Below are positions 8,171 through 16,428 of a stretch of DNA of 64,000 bases, piece by piece. The translations under genes were made by a program, and so were the position numbers. Source of the stretch: Pseudorhodoferax sp. Leaf265 (GTDB lineage Bacteria > Pseudomonadota > Gammaproteobacteria > Burkholderiales > Burkholderiaceae_C); NCBI RefSeq assembly GCF_001422365.1, contig NZ_LMMT01000009.1, positions 1 to 64,000 of the forward strand. Reading direction: 5' to 3'. The first letter of the stretch is position 1. Each line of letters begins with the position of its first letter. The notes under the pieces were generated by a model. That model did not search any database. It was not told the origin of the DNA and saw only the letters and a list, made by a program, of their open reading frames with translations.

Positions 8171-9201
8171 GCGGTGGCCTTGATCCTGGCGACGAGCGCC
8201 TGCGTGAACTGTGCCGTGCCGGCCTTGCCGCCCAGGTCACCGGTGCGCACCTGGTCGATGTTGAGCGTGGCGTCGATGGCCTCGCGCAGCCGGCGCGCCA
8301 GGTCGGGCAGTTGCACATGCTCCAGCATCAGCGCTGCCGCCAGCATGATGGCCACCGGGTTGGCGATGCCCTTGCCCGCAATGTCGGGCGCCGAGCCGTG
8401 CACGGCCTCGAAGATCGCCGCGTCCTTGCCGATGTTGGCGCCCGGCGCCATGCCCAAGCCGCCGACCAGGCCGGCCACCAGGTCGGACAGGATGTCGCCG
8501 AACAGGTTGGTCGTGACCAGCATGTCGAACTGCCAGGGGTTGAGCACCAGCTTCATGGCGCAGGCGTCGACGATCACGGTCTCCAGCTGGAACTTGCCCT
8601 GGTAACGCTCGGCATACAGCCGCTCGCCGGTCTCCAGGAAGATGCCGGTCAGCGCCTTCATGATGTTGGCCTTGTGCACCAGCGTGACCTTCTTGCGGCC
8701 GGTGGCGATCGCCGTGTCGAACGCGTATTCGAGGATGCGCCGGCTGCCGGCCCGCGTGTTGATGCCGGTGGCCATGGCCACGGCGTGCGGGTCGTCGTCG
8801 ATCTGCACATAGTGCTCGTGGCCGATGTACAGGCCTTCCAGGTTCTCGCGCACCACCAGCAGGTCGATCTTGTCGAAGCGCCCGCCCGGGATCAGCGTGC
8901 GCGCCGGGCGCAGGTTGGCGTAGAGCTGGAACTCCTCGCGCAGCCGCACGTTGGACGAGCGGTAGCCACCACCCGAGGGCGTCTCCAGCGGCCCCTTGAG
9001 CGCCAGCCGGGTGCGGCGGATGCTGTCCAGCGTGGCCTGGGGCAGGGGGTCGCCGGCCGCCTGCACGCCGCCCAGGCCGGCGATCTGGCGGTCCCAGGCG
9101 AAAGGGGCACCCAGCGCATCGAGCGCGGCCAGCGTGGCGTCGACGATCTCGGGGCCGATGCCGTCTCCGGGGATCAGGGTGGCGGGAATGGGCGTGGTCA
9201 T
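8167..9201 (-). CDS. Isocitrate dehydrogenase (NAD-type, IDH/IPMDH family)
   Basis: A 344-aa beta-decarboxylating dehydrogenase. Motifs in order: TLIPGDGIGPEIVDATL at the N-terminus; LKGPLETPSGGGYRSSNVRLR (phosphate-binding Ser and the Arg cluster of isocitrate enzymes); DLLVVRENLEGLYIGHEHY; KVTLVHKANIMK (catalytic Lys); VIVDACAMKLVLNPWQFDMLV; NLFGDILSDLVAGLVGGLGMAP (metal Asp residues); and EAVHGSAPDIAGKGIANPVA. The SSNVRLR loop and the length favour homo-isocitrate/isocitrate dehydrogenase of the NAD type over 3-isopropylmalate dehydrogenase. I chose the ATG at 9201 because the family begins about there. It lies upstream of yceH with a 4-nt overlap and diverges from the helicase gene. NAD versus NADP use is judged by family resemblance only. 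Confidence 0.85.
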   Translation of the reverse strand: MTTPIPATLIPGDGIGPEIVDATLAALDALGAPFAWDRQIAGLGGVQAAGDPLPQATLDSIRRTRLALKGPLETPSGGGYRSSNVRLREEFQLYANLRPARTLIPGGRFDKIDLLVVRENLEGLYIGHEHYVQIDDDPHAVAMATGINTRAGSRRILEYAFDTAIATGRKKVTLVHKANIMKALTGIFLETGERLYAERYQGKFQLETVIVDACAMKLVLNPWQFDMLVTTNLFGDILSDLVAGLVGGLGMAPGANIGKDAAIFEAVHGSAPDIAGKGIANPVAIMLAAALMLEHVQLPDLARRLREAIDATLNIDQVRTGDLGGKAGTAQFTQALVARIKATA

Positions 9202-9332
9202 GGGGAATCCTGTCGCGTCATGGAACTGCGCGCGCAGCATACCCGCCGCCACGGGCCGGTTCCAAGGCCACAGTCAGCGCGGGGCCCTCCACGTACACTG
9301 CCGTGCCGGCCTCTGCCCCGCCCACTCCCCGC

Positions 9333-10616
9333 ATGAACGAATCCGATCCGGCCCTGCCGTTTTCCGCCCTGGGCCTCGCGCCCGTGCTGGCGCACGCCGC
9401 GGCCGCCCAAGGCTACGCGCAGCCCACGCCCGTGCAAGCCGCCGCCATCCCATCGGTCCTGCAGGGCCGCGACCTGCGCGCCAGCGCGCCCACGGGCTCG
9501 GGCAAGACCGCCGCTTTCGTGCTGCCACTGCTGCAGCGCTGGAGCGCCACGCCGCGCCAGCAGCCGCGCCGCCTGCACACGCTGGTGCTGGTGCCCACGC
9601 GCGAACTGGCCACCCAGGTGGCCGAGCAGGTGCAGGCCCTGGCCGCCGACTTGCCCGATGCGCCGCGCCTGGTGCGCGCCATCGGCGGCGTCTCCATCAA
9701 CCCGCAGATGCTGGCCCTGCGCGGCGGCGCCGACATCGTGGTCGCCACGCCCGGCCGCGCACTGGACCTGGCCGCGCGCAACGCCTTGCGCCTGGACGGC
9801 CTGCAGGCCCTGGTGCTGGACGAGGCCGACCGCCTGCTCGACCTGGGCTTCGCCGACGAGCTGCAGCAACTGCTGCGCCGGCTGCCCGCCGCACGCCAGA
9901 CGCTGCTGTTCTCCGCCACGTTTCCGCCGGCCGTGCAGGCGCTGGCCGACGGGCTGCTGCGCGAACCGGCCCAGGTGGAAGCGCCCGCGCAGCTGGCCGC
10001 CCTGCCCGACATCGCCCAGCGCGCCATCGTGGTCGACACCGGCCTGCGCACGCAGCTGCTGCGCCACCTGATCGCCGAGCACGGCTGGCCGCAGGTGCTG
10101 GTCTTCGTGGCCACCAAGCTGGCCTGCGAAACCGTGGCCAACAAGCTGCGCAAGGCGGGCCTGTCGGCCGAGCCGCTGCATGGCCAGCTGAGCCAGGGCA
10201 AACGCAGCCAGGTGCTGGCCGACTTCAAGGCCGCCCGCGTGCAGGTGATGGTGGCGACCGACCTGGCAGCACGCGGCATCGACATCGTGCAGTTGCCGGC
10301 CGTCGTCAACTTCGACCTCGCGCGCTCGCCCACCGAGCACGTGCACCGCATCGGCCGCACCGGCCGCGCCGGCGCCAGCGGCGTGGCGCTGAGCTTCGTG
10401 CCGGCCGCGTCCGAAGCGCATTTCCGGCTCATCGAGAAACGCCAGGGCCTGGCCGTGCCGCGCGAGAAGGTGCCGGGCTTCGAGGCCAGGGAAGCGGCGC
10501 AGCCCGTGGTGTCCGACCCGCAGGGCGGCATCAAGGGCCGCCGGCCTAGCAAGAAGGACAAGCTGCGCGCGGCAGCGGCAGCGGCAGCGGCAGCGGCTGC
10601 AGCGAGCAAGCCATGA
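9333..10616 (+). CDS. rhlE: DEAD-box ATP-dependent RNA helicase, RhlE type
   Basis: A 427-aa RNA helicase. All core motifs are present: Q motif region FSALGLAPVLAHAAAAQGYAQPTPVQ, Walker A APTGSGKTAAFVLPL, VLVPTRELATQV (Ia), TPGRALDL (Ib), LDEADRLLDLGF (II), FSATFP (III), VFVATKLACETV (IV), VATDLAARGIDI (V) and HRIGRTGRAG (VI). The enzyme unwinds short RNA duplexes in ribosome assembly and RNA turnover. The C-terminal tail (about 390-427) is basic, with a run of about a dozen alanines encoded by a GCA/GCG repeat, prone to length change. I chose the ATG at 9333 over a GTG at 9303 because the latter has no motif support. It diverges from the isocitrate dehydrogenase gene. Confidence 0.92.
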   Translation: MNESDPALPFSALGLAPVLAHAAAAQGYAQPTPVQAAAIPSVLQGRDLRASAPTGSGKTAAFVLPLLQRWSATPRQQPRRLHTLVLVPTRELATQVAEQVQALAADLPDAPRLVRAIGGVSINPQMLALRGGADIVVATPGRALDLAARNALRLDGLQALVLDEADRLLDLGFADELQQLLRRLPAARQTLLFSATFPPAVQALADGLLREPAQVEAPAQLAALPDIAQRAIVVDTGLRTQLLRHLIAEHGWPQVLVFVATKLACETVANKLRKAGLSAEPLHGQLSQGKRSQVLADFKAARVQVMVATDLAARGIDIVQLPAVVNFDLARSPTEHVHRIGRTGRAGASGVALSFVPAASEAHFRLIEKRQGLAVPREKVPGFEAREAAQPVVSDPQGGIKGRRPSKKDKLRAAAAAAAAAAAASKP

Positions 10617-10629
10617 GCGCAGCGCCGGG

Positions 10630-10662
10630 CCGCCCCGAGCAAGCTCGCGCCCGCTGGGGCGG
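10630..10662. repeat. GC-rich intergenic palindrome (REP-like hairpin)
   Basis: CCGCCCC (10630-10636) and GGGGCGG (10656-10662) are exact reverse complements around a 19-nt loop that starts GAGCAAGCTCGCG, itself partly self-complementary. It lies just after the helicase stop. Similar hairpins are common between genes in Comamonadaceae, as I recall. It may also act as a transcript 3' end, although no T-run follows. Confidence 0.4.
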
Positions 10663-10691
10663 ACAACAGGCCGCAGGCCGAAGGTGCACCA

Positions 10692-11006
10692 GTGAACCTG
10701 CAGTTCCTGCTGTTCGACCAGAGCGAGGGCGGTGACGGCACCGGCCTGTTCGAGGCCATGGCCGCGGTGCGGCCCGCGCAGGCGGCCGCCGTGGAGGCCG
10801 AGATCGCCACCGTGCTGGACTGGGCGGGTGCGCAGTTCGGCGCGCCGACGCCCGTGGAAGACGGCGGCGACTGGCATGCCGAACTGCAGCAGGGCGAGGA
10901 AGCCGACGGCAGCGGCGCGCCGCGCAAGGTGTTCAGCCTGTCGCTGGCCGGATCGGCGGCGTTCTGCGCTGCGTTCGAGAGCCGGTTCGGCGACGCGCTG
11001 GCCTGA
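10692..11006 (+). CDS. Conserved hypothetical protein
   Basis: A 104-aa acidic protein starting at a GTG (MNLQFLLFDQSEGGDGTGLFEAMA..). No domain is recognised. The text has an alternating hydrophobic start, a segment around VLDWAGAQFGAP, and ends KVFSLSLAGSAAFCAAFESRFGD, which gives it a small alpha/beta look. It lies between the helicase and the GGDEF/EAL gene, 7 nt before the latter, so the two are probably co-transcribed. Codon use is typical of the window, supporting a real gene. Confidence 0.6.
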   Translation: MNLQFLLFDQSEGGDGTGLFEAMAAVRPAQAAAVEAEIATVLDWAGAQFGAPTPVEDGGDWHAELQQGEEADGSGAPRKVFSLSLAGSAAFCAAFESRFGDALA

Positions 11007-11013
11007 CCCGCCC

Positions 11014-13125
11014 ATGGCATCCGACCTCCTCCCTTCCGACACCCCTGCCGACCACCTGCTGGCCGAGCTGCTCGACCGCATCGACGGCTACCTCTACATC
11101 AAGGACCAGGGCGGCCGCTACCTGTTCGCCAATGCCCAGGTGCGCGCGCTGTACGGCGCCACCAGGCAGCAGATCGCCGGCGCGCAGGATGCGCAGTTCA
11201 TGGACACCGTCCGCTCTGCGCGCGTGCTCATGAACGACCGCGCCGTGCTCAAGCAGGGCGCGGCCATCCACGACGAGGAAGAGCTCTGCCTGCACAGCGG
11301 CGTGCGGCGCGGCTTTCGCACCACCAAGCTGCCGATCCTGGACGCCGCGGGCCAGGTGGTGGCGGTGTGCGGCCTGTCCACCGACATCACGCAGCGCAAC
11401 TGGGCCTCGGGCCACCTGGTCGAGCGCAACCACCTGCTGGGCACCGTGCTGTCCAACATCGACGCGCACATCTATGTCAAGGACCACCGCGGCAACTACC
11501 TCTACGCCAACGAGAAGACGCTGCTGCTGTACGGCCGCACCGCGGCCGAGGTCATCGGCCGCAGCGACGCCGACCTGCTGCCCGCCGAAGTGGCGCAGCG
11601 GCTGGCCGCCACCGACCGCGAGGTGATCCATGCCTCGGCCCGCCACGCTGGCGAGGAGGTGGTGGTCGGCGCCGACGGCAAGGAGCGCCACTACTGGTCG
11701 ATCAAGCTGCCGCTGGAGCTGCCGGGCCAGCCGACCGGCATCATCGGCTTCTCCACCGAGATCACGGAGCTGCTGCGCCTGCGCCAGACGCTGGAACGCC
11801 AGCGCATCACCGACGCGCTGACCGGCCTGCCCAACCGCCTGCAGCTGGAGCAGGAACTGGCGCTGGAACTGCGCCTGGCCCAACGCGACGGCAGCGCGGT
11901 GGCACTCGTGATGCTGGACATCGACCAGTTCAAGCACATCAACACCCATTTCGGCCAGGAGGCCGGCGACCAGTTGCTGCGCGAGGCCGCCCAGCGCCTG
12001 CGCCAGGCGCTGCCGGCCAGCTGCTGCCTGGCCCGCCCCGGCGGCGACGAGTTCGCCGTCGTTCTGCCCTGCAGCGATCCGGCCGCATTGCTGCGCCAGG
12101 TGGAACACCTGCGCGCAGTCTTGGCCGAGCCCTACATGCTGCTGGGCAAGCTCTGGCGCGCCACGGCCAGTGCGGGCCTGGCCACCTACCCGCAGGATGC
12201 CGACAGTGCCGGGCCCCTGCTGGTCCATGCCGAAGCCGCGATGTACCTGGCCAAGGAGCGCGGCCGCGACCAGTTGCGCCGCTACAGCGCCGACCTGGGC
12301 GCCGCCGCCTCGCGCCGCGTGGCGCTGGAACACGACCTGCGCGGCGCACTGGCGGCCGGCCAGTTCGAACTGCACTACCAGCCCAAGATCCGCAGCATCG
12401 ACAGCGCCGTCGCCGGCTTCGAGGCCTTGCTGCGCTGGAACCGCTCGGCCCAGGAACGCGTGTCGCCGCTGGAGTTCATTCCGCTGGCCGAGCAGATGGG
12501 CCTGCTGGTGCAGATCGGCCAATGGGTGGTGGAACAGGCCTGCACGCAGATGGCGCACTGGCGCGCCCAGGGCCTGGGCCATGTGTCGGTGGCCGTGAAC
12601 CTCTCGCCCAGCCAGCTCAAGAGCGACAGCCTGCTGGACAGCGTCTGCGCCAGTGTGGCGCGCCACGGCATCGCGACCGGCGAGCTCGAACTGGAAGTCA
12701 CCGAATCCATGATGATGGACGAGCCCGAGCAGGCCATCGCCATCCTGCGCGGCCTGCACCAGCACGGCGTGCAGCTGTCGATCGACGACTTCGGCACCGG
12801 CTACTCGTCCATGGCCTACCTGAAGCGCCTGCCCGTGGACACGCTCAAGCTCGACCGCGTCTTCGTCAACGAGATTGCCACCGATGTGCGCGATGCCGAC
12901 CTGTGCGCCGGCGTGATCGCACTGGCCCACAAGCTGGGCCTGCGCGTGGTGGCCGAGGGCGTGGAGACCGAGGCGCAGCGCCAGGCCCTGGCCGCGCGCG
13001 ACTGCGACCTGTTCCAGGGCTACCTGTTCAGCAAGCCGCTGCCAGCGGCGCAGGTGCCCGCCTATCTCCAACACCAGGCCCGACAGCAGGCCCACGCCGT
13101 GGCCATGCAAGGCCGCGGCATCTGA
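11014..13125 (+). CDS. PAS-PAS-GGDEF-EAL c-di-GMP turnover protein
   Basis: A 703-aa soluble signalling protein. Two PAS-type sensor domains (about 10-125 with LLDRIDGYLYIKDQGGRYLF, and 130-250 with VLSNIDAHIYVKDHRGNYLY) precede a diguanylate cyclase domain with an intact RPGGDEFAVVL motif (about 340) and a phosphodiesterase domain with GFEALLRWN (about 467), VTESMMMDEPE and IDDFGTGYSSMAY. Both the cyclase and EAL signatures look catalytically competent, so the protein may be bifunctional or the GGDEF half may act as a GTP sensor. No membrane segment is seen. I chose the ATG at 11014, where the PAS domain begins. It follows the 104-aa gene by 7 nt and precedes an 84-aa gene by 5 nt. Confidence 0.9.
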   Translation: MASDLLPSDTPADHLLAELLDRIDGYLYIKDQGGRYLFANAQVRALYGATRQQIAGAQDAQFMDTVRSARVLMNDRAVLKQGAAIHDEEELCLHSGVRRGFRTTKLPILDAAGQVVAVCGLSTDITQRNWASGHLVERNHLLGTVLSNIDAHIYVKDHRGNYLYANEKTLLLYGRTAAEVIGRSDADLLPAEVAQRLAATDREVIHASARHAGEEVVVGADGKERHYWSIKLPLELPGQPTGIIGFSTEITELLRLRQTLERQRITDALTGLPNRLQLEQELALELRLAQRDGSAVALVMLDIDQFKHINTHFGQEAGDQLLREAAQRLRQALPASCCLARPGGDEFAVVLPCSDPAALLRQVEHLRAVLAEPYMLLGKLWRATASAGLATYPQDADSAGPLLVHAEAAMYLAKERGRDQLRRYSADLGAAASRRVALEHDLRGALAAGQFELHYQPKIRSIDSAVAGFEALLRWNRSAQERVSPLEFIPLAEQMGLLVQIGQWVVEQACTQMAHWRAQGLGHVSVAVNLSPSQLKSDSLLDSVCASVARHGIATGELELEVTESMMMDEPEQAIAILRGLHQHGVQLSIDDFGTGYSSMAYLKRLPVDTLKLDRVFVNEIATDVRDADLCAGVIALAHKLGLRVVAEGVETEAQRQALAARDCDLFQGYLFSKPLPAAQVPAYLQHQARQQAHAVAMQGRGI

Positions 13126-13130
13126 ACACC

Positions 13131-13385
13131 ATGCCCGAACTCGCCATCACCACTCCGGTCTACAAGCTCTACCCCTCGCCGCGCAACCGCGACAAGCAGC
13201 TGTTTGCGCACGAGGTCTTCGTGCCCCACCCTTACGCGCTGGTGGACCCGCCCAGCTACGACCCGCAGGGCCGCTGGAGCCTGTTCGCTGCGCACCGGCT
13301 GGCCGACGGCAAGAACGGCCAGCTCGTGACCTTCGAGTTGCAGGCCGATGCCGCGCGCTTCGAGGCGCGTTTCACACCGGACTGA
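13131..13385 (+). CDS. Small conserved hypothetical protein
   Basis: An 84-aa protein (MPELAITTPVYKLYPSPRNR..) with no recognised domain, membrane segment or signal. It begins 5 nt after the GGDEF/EAL stop and is therefore likely read from the same transcript. The sequence is well ordered, with a typical codon bias and a C-terminal LVTFELQADAARFEARF segment, so it is probably a genuine gene rather than a chance frame. Its function is unknown. Confidence 0.55.
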   Translation: MPELAITTPVYKLYPSPRNRDKQLFAHEVFVPHPYALVDPPSYDPQGRWSLFAAHRLADGKNGQLVTFELQADAARFEARFTPD

Positions 13386-13391
13386 GCCGCA

Positions 13392-13732
13392 TCATGGCTG
13401 CGGCTTCGCCGCGGCCTGCCCCGTGGCGGCCGCGTTCACCTCGCGGATCTGCTGCTGCAGCTTGCGGAACGCGGCCGATTCGCGCAGCAGCTTGCCGGCA
13501 CCGCGTTGACGCGGATGCCCTCTTCGGCCAGTTCCTTGGCCGGGCCGACGGTGAAGGCCTCGACCGCGGCCTTGGACGCGGCGCGGATCTGCGCGACCAG
13601 TGCCTGGGCCGGCGCAGGCTGCGTGGCGTAGGTGATGCAGACGGCATGGCCCGCCGCCGCGGCCAGCCTGGCCGTCGCCGCGCCGATGCCGCGGCTGCCG
13701 CCCGTGATGAGCACGGTGCCCGTGTCGTTCAT
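13392..13732 (-). pseudogene. Short-chain dehydrogenase remnant with internal deletion
   Basis: The frame starts at an ATG (13730-13732) that overlaps the MFS stop by 4 nt and has AAGGAG upstream. It reads GTVLITGGSRGIGAATARLAAAAGHAV, the NAD(P)-binding start of an SDR, but after about 50 residues jumps directly to AASKAAVEAFTVGPAKELAEEGIRVNAV, a block that normally lies about 150 residues in. Roughly 100 codons, including the catalytic Ser and the Tyr of YxxxK, are missing; an Arg stands where the Tyr of YAASK should be. After RVNAV the frame also shifts: a neighbouring frame continues KLLRESAAFRKLQQQIREV..AAAKPQP to a stop at 13392. The product cannot be an active SDR. Confidence 0.75.
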
Positions 13733-14982
13733 GGCATGGTTCTCCTTGCAGTGGTGGAGGGGTGGCGCAACACCAGCGCGATGGATGCGGCCAGCAGCAC
13801 GGTGCAGGCCGCCAGCCCCAGGGCCAGCGTGCCCGCCTGACCCAGCCGCTCCAACGCCAGCGCCACGGCCACGGGCGCCGCCGCGGCCAGCACGAAGGCC
13901 GGCCGCAGGATGCTGCCGACGATGCGGCCGTAGTGCGCGGTGTCGAACAGCAGCAGCGGCATGGCGCCGCGCGTGATGGTGGCAATGCCGTTGCCCGCGC
14001 CGTACAGGAAGGTGAAGGCCGCGGCTCCTGCCAGCGAGGCGCCCGCCAGCAGCGCCACCGCATAGGCGCCGGCCAGGAAGCTGCAGGGCAGCAGGTTGAG
14101 GCGGATCGCATCGAAGCGGTGGGCCCAGGCCACGACCCAGGCGCGGCCGCAGAACTGCCCCACGCCCAGCAGCATGGACAGCGTGACGGCCGTCCGCGCA
14201 TCCCAGCCCAGGCCGCGCAGCAGCGCCAGGAAGTGTGCGGCCACGCCGGTCTGCATGGCCAGCACCAGCACCGCAACCAGGCCGTAGAGCCAGGTGTCGG
14301 CCACCGCCGTGCGCCGCGGCGCGGGGCCCGGTGCGGCGGGTGCCGCCGCTTGCCCCAGGATGCGCGGCGCGGCCCGCGGGATCGCCAGGTGCAGCGCCGA
14401 GCCCAGCAGCAACAACAGTGCATAGCCCCACAGCGCACCGCGCCAGCCCAGCGCGTCCGCCAGCGCCTGGCCCAGCGGCCAGAACAGCGTGGACGCGAAA
14501 CCGCCGAACAGGGTGATCTGCGACATCGCGCGCTTGGTCGCCGGCCCGCCCAGGAAGGCCAGCGCCGCGAAGGCCGCGTCGTACAGCGCCAGCCGCATGC
14601 CCAGGCCCAGCAGCACCCAGCCCAGGTAGTAGGTGGCCAGGTGCTGGGCCGAGGCCAGCACGGCGCAGCCGAGTGCACCGGCCCAGCAGCCGGCCATCAT
14701 GGCGCGGCGCCCGCCATGGCTGTCGATCCAGCGGCCCACCGCGCTGGAGCTGGCAGCCATCACGAGCAGCGCCAGCGAGAAGCCGGCCTGCACCCAGGCC
14801 GGGCTCCAGCCCAGCTCGGCCGTGATCGGCTGAGCGAACACTGCGATCAGGTAGTGCATGGCGCCCCAGGCCAGCAGCTGCGACAGGCCCAGGCAGCAGA
14901 CCAGCCGCGCGCCGATGGCCGCCGCCGGTGCTGGCGCGGCCGGGGTCTGAGGCGCGGTCTGAGGCGGAGATGGGGGCGGCAT
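13729..14982 (-). CDS. MFS transporter
   Basis: A 417-aa major facilitator protein with about 12 hydrophobic segments. After a proline/alanine-rich cytoplasmic start the first helix is IGARLVCCLGLSQLLAWGAMHYL; the loop 2-3 region has GRWIDSHGGRRAMMAG, the typical MFS D-x-x-GRR pattern. It resembles bacterial MFS exporters or organic-acid carriers, but the substrate cannot be told. I chose the ATG at 14982, just before the Pro-rich leader. Its stop overlaps by 4 nt the start of the SDR remnant, so transporter and dehydrogenase were once translated together, suggesting uptake linked to metabolism of one compound. It diverges from the DUF2917 gene. Confidence 0.85.
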   Translation of the reverse strand: MPPPSPPQTAPQTPAAPAPAAAIGARLVCCLGLSQLLAWGAMHYLIAVFAQPITAELGWSPAWVQAGFSLALLVMAASSSAVGRWIDSHGGRRAMMAGCWAGALGCAVLASAQHLATYYLGWVLLGLGMRLALYDAAFAALAFLGGPATKRAMSQITLFGGFASTLFWPLGQALADALGWRGALWGYALLLLLGSALHLAIPRAAPRILGQAAAPAAPGPAPRRTAVADTWLYGLVAVLVLAMQTGVAAHFLALLRGLGWDARTAVTLSMLLGVGQFCGRAWVVAWAHRFDAIRLNLLPCSFLAGAYAVALLAGASLAGAAAFTFLYGAGNGIATITRGAMPLLLFDTAHYGRIVGSILRPAFVLAAAAPVAVALALERLGQAGTLALGLAACTVLLAASIALVLRHPSTTARRTMP

Positions 14983-15121
14983 GCGGTGGTCGGTCTCCGG
15001 CCGCGACTCTAACCGCTGGGGCCGCACCCAGGCATGCGCAAGCCTCATGGCCGCGCGCCTGTCTTCGCATGCCACGGCGGACACCGGCAGCCCACACTCC
15101 AACGGCCAACGGGAGAACACC

Positions 15122-15415
15122 ATGCACCATGAACCGCACCGTGAACTGCATCTGGACCATACCTGCCGCAGCCTGCACCTGCCGGCCGGGGCGGTGCTGC
15201 ACTGCCACGCGGGCCGGCTCTGGCTCACGCGCGAGACGCACGGGCAGGCCGGCGCCAGCCCCGACATCATGCTGGTGCCGGGGCAGCGGCACCGGGTCGC
15301 GTCGGCCGGCATGCACTTCCTCACGCACCTGCGCACGAGCGGCCCGGCCGCGCGCTGCAGCGTGGAGCTGCCCGCGCCACGCGCCACGCTGCGCAGGGTC
15401 TTCAGCTGGCGCTGA
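15122..15415 (+). CDS. DUF2917 family protein
   Basis: A 97-aa protein of the small DUF2917 family common in beta-proteobacteria. Typical blocks: LHLPAGAVLHCHAGRLWLTRE near residue 20-40 and DIMLVPGQRHRVASAG at about 50-65, which give the short beta-rich repeat of the family. Its function is unknown. The ATG at 15122 follows AACGGGAGAAC, a usable ribosome-binding site. The last 14 bases overlap the end of the convergent LysR gene. Confidence 0.75.
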   Translation: MHHEPHRELHLDHTCRSLHLPAGAVLHCHAGRLWLTRETHGQAGASPDIMLVPGQRHRVASAGMHFLTHLRTSGPAARCSVELPAPRATLRRVFSWR

Positions 15416-16322
15416 GGGCGGCCATGCCGGCGGCCTCGGCGCGGATCCACGCGGCCACGCGCTGCACGTCGGCGCGCGGCGCCGGCTCGGCCTGCAGCAG
15501 CCAGAACGCGTAGGGGCTGGGCCGCGGGCCCTGCCCGGCCAGCAGCGCCAGCTGGCCGCCCGCCAGCAGCGGCTGCAGCAGTTCCAGCCGGCCCAGGGCC
15601 ACGCCCTGCCCGGCCAGCGCCGCATGGATCACCTGGTCGTACTGGTTCAGCCGCAGCATGGCCGGGCGGGCACGGCCGCGCGCCGCGCCCTTGGCCAACG
15701 GCCAGCCGCGCCACTGCAGCCAGGGCCGCGGATCGTCCAGCTCCAGCAAGGCCATGCGCGCCAGCGCCCCGGGATCGCGCGCGGCCTCCTCCACCAGACG
15801 CGGGTGCGCCACCGGCGCCAGCGTCTCGCCGAACAGCCGCACGGCGTCGGCCGGCGCGTCGGCCGCGCTGCAATAGCGCAGCGCCAGGTCGATGCCATCG
15901 GCGCGCAGGTCGCTGAGCTGGTTGCTGGCCGATAGCCGCACGTCCAGCTGCGGGTGCAGCTGCTGCAGCGCCGCCAGCCGCGGCAGCAGCCACAGGCCGA
16001 CCACGCCCACGCTGGCCGTGACGGTGACGGGCCGGCGCTCCTCGCTGCGGCGCAGCTCACCCATCACGTCCTGCAACTGCTGCAGGGCACCGTCGGCGCT
16101 GCGGAACAGGCGCTCGCCTTCGGCGGTGAAGGCCACGCCGCGGTGCTGGCGCAGGAACAGCCTGCAGCCCAGCTGTTCCTCCAGTTGGTTCACCTGCCGG
16201 CTCACGGCAGATTGCGTGAGGCACAGGTCGTCGGCGGCCTGCGTGATGCTCAGGCGCCGGCCGACCGCGACGAAGCCCTTGAGCAGATCCAGGGAAGACA
16301 GGCGTACGAGAGGCATGGACAT
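15402..16322 (-). CDS. LysR-family transcriptional regulator (GcvA-like)
   Basis: A 306-aa LysR regulator. The winged helix-turn-helix covers about 8-67: LLKGFVAVGRRLSITQAADDL, then LTQSAVSRQVNQLEEQLGCRLF and RQHRGVAFTAEGERLF. The effector domain (about 95-300) has VTASVGVVGLWLLPRLAAL, as in GcvA-like members, and LRADGIDLALRY. Two starts are possible, 16322 and 16316. The gene diverges from the MFS gene at 16429; the 106-nt gap between them carries a perfect palindrome, so this regulator probably controls the MFS/CoA-transferase operon and itself. The inducer is unknown. Confidence 0.9.
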   Translation of the reverse strand: MSMPLVRLSSLDLLKGFVAVGRRLSITQAADDLCLTQSAVSRQVNQLEEQLGCRLFLRQHRGVAFTAEGERLFRSADGALQQLQDVMGELRRSEERRPVTVTASVGVVGLWLLPRLAALQQLHPQLDVRLSASNQLSDLRADGIDLALRYCSAADAPADAVRLFGETLAPVAHPRLVEEAARDPGALARMALLELDDPRPWLQWRGWPLAKGAARGRARPAMLRLNQYDQVIHAALAGQGVALGRLELLQPLLAGGQLALLAGQGPRPSPYAFWLLQAEPAPRADVQRVAAWIRAEAAGMAALSAS

Positions 16323-16353
16323 GGCCCATTGTGTGGCCGCGCGTCCCCGATAC

Positions 16354-16372
16354 CCATGCGCGCAGCGCATGG
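16354..16372. promoter_or_regulatory. Perfect dyad between LysR gene and MFS operon
   Basis: CCATGCGC (16354-16361) and GCGCATGG (16365-16372) are exact reverse complements separated by GCA. The site lies 32 nt upstream of the LysR start and 57 nt upstream of the MFS start. LysR proteins bind dyads in such divergent gaps, so this is a candidate operator. No experiment supports it, and GC-rich dyads arise easily in this genome. Confidence 0.4.
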
Positions 16373-16428
16373 CTGGCGCACCAAATCATCAATTGTGCGG
16401 GTGCCGCCCGGCGCGTCCAATCGTCGCC

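Noticed and set aside
10570-10616. GCA/GCG repeat at the end of the helicase gene, considered as a functional repeat element
   Set aside because: It encodes a plain poly-alanine tail within the reading frame; a simple slippage-prone stretch explains it.
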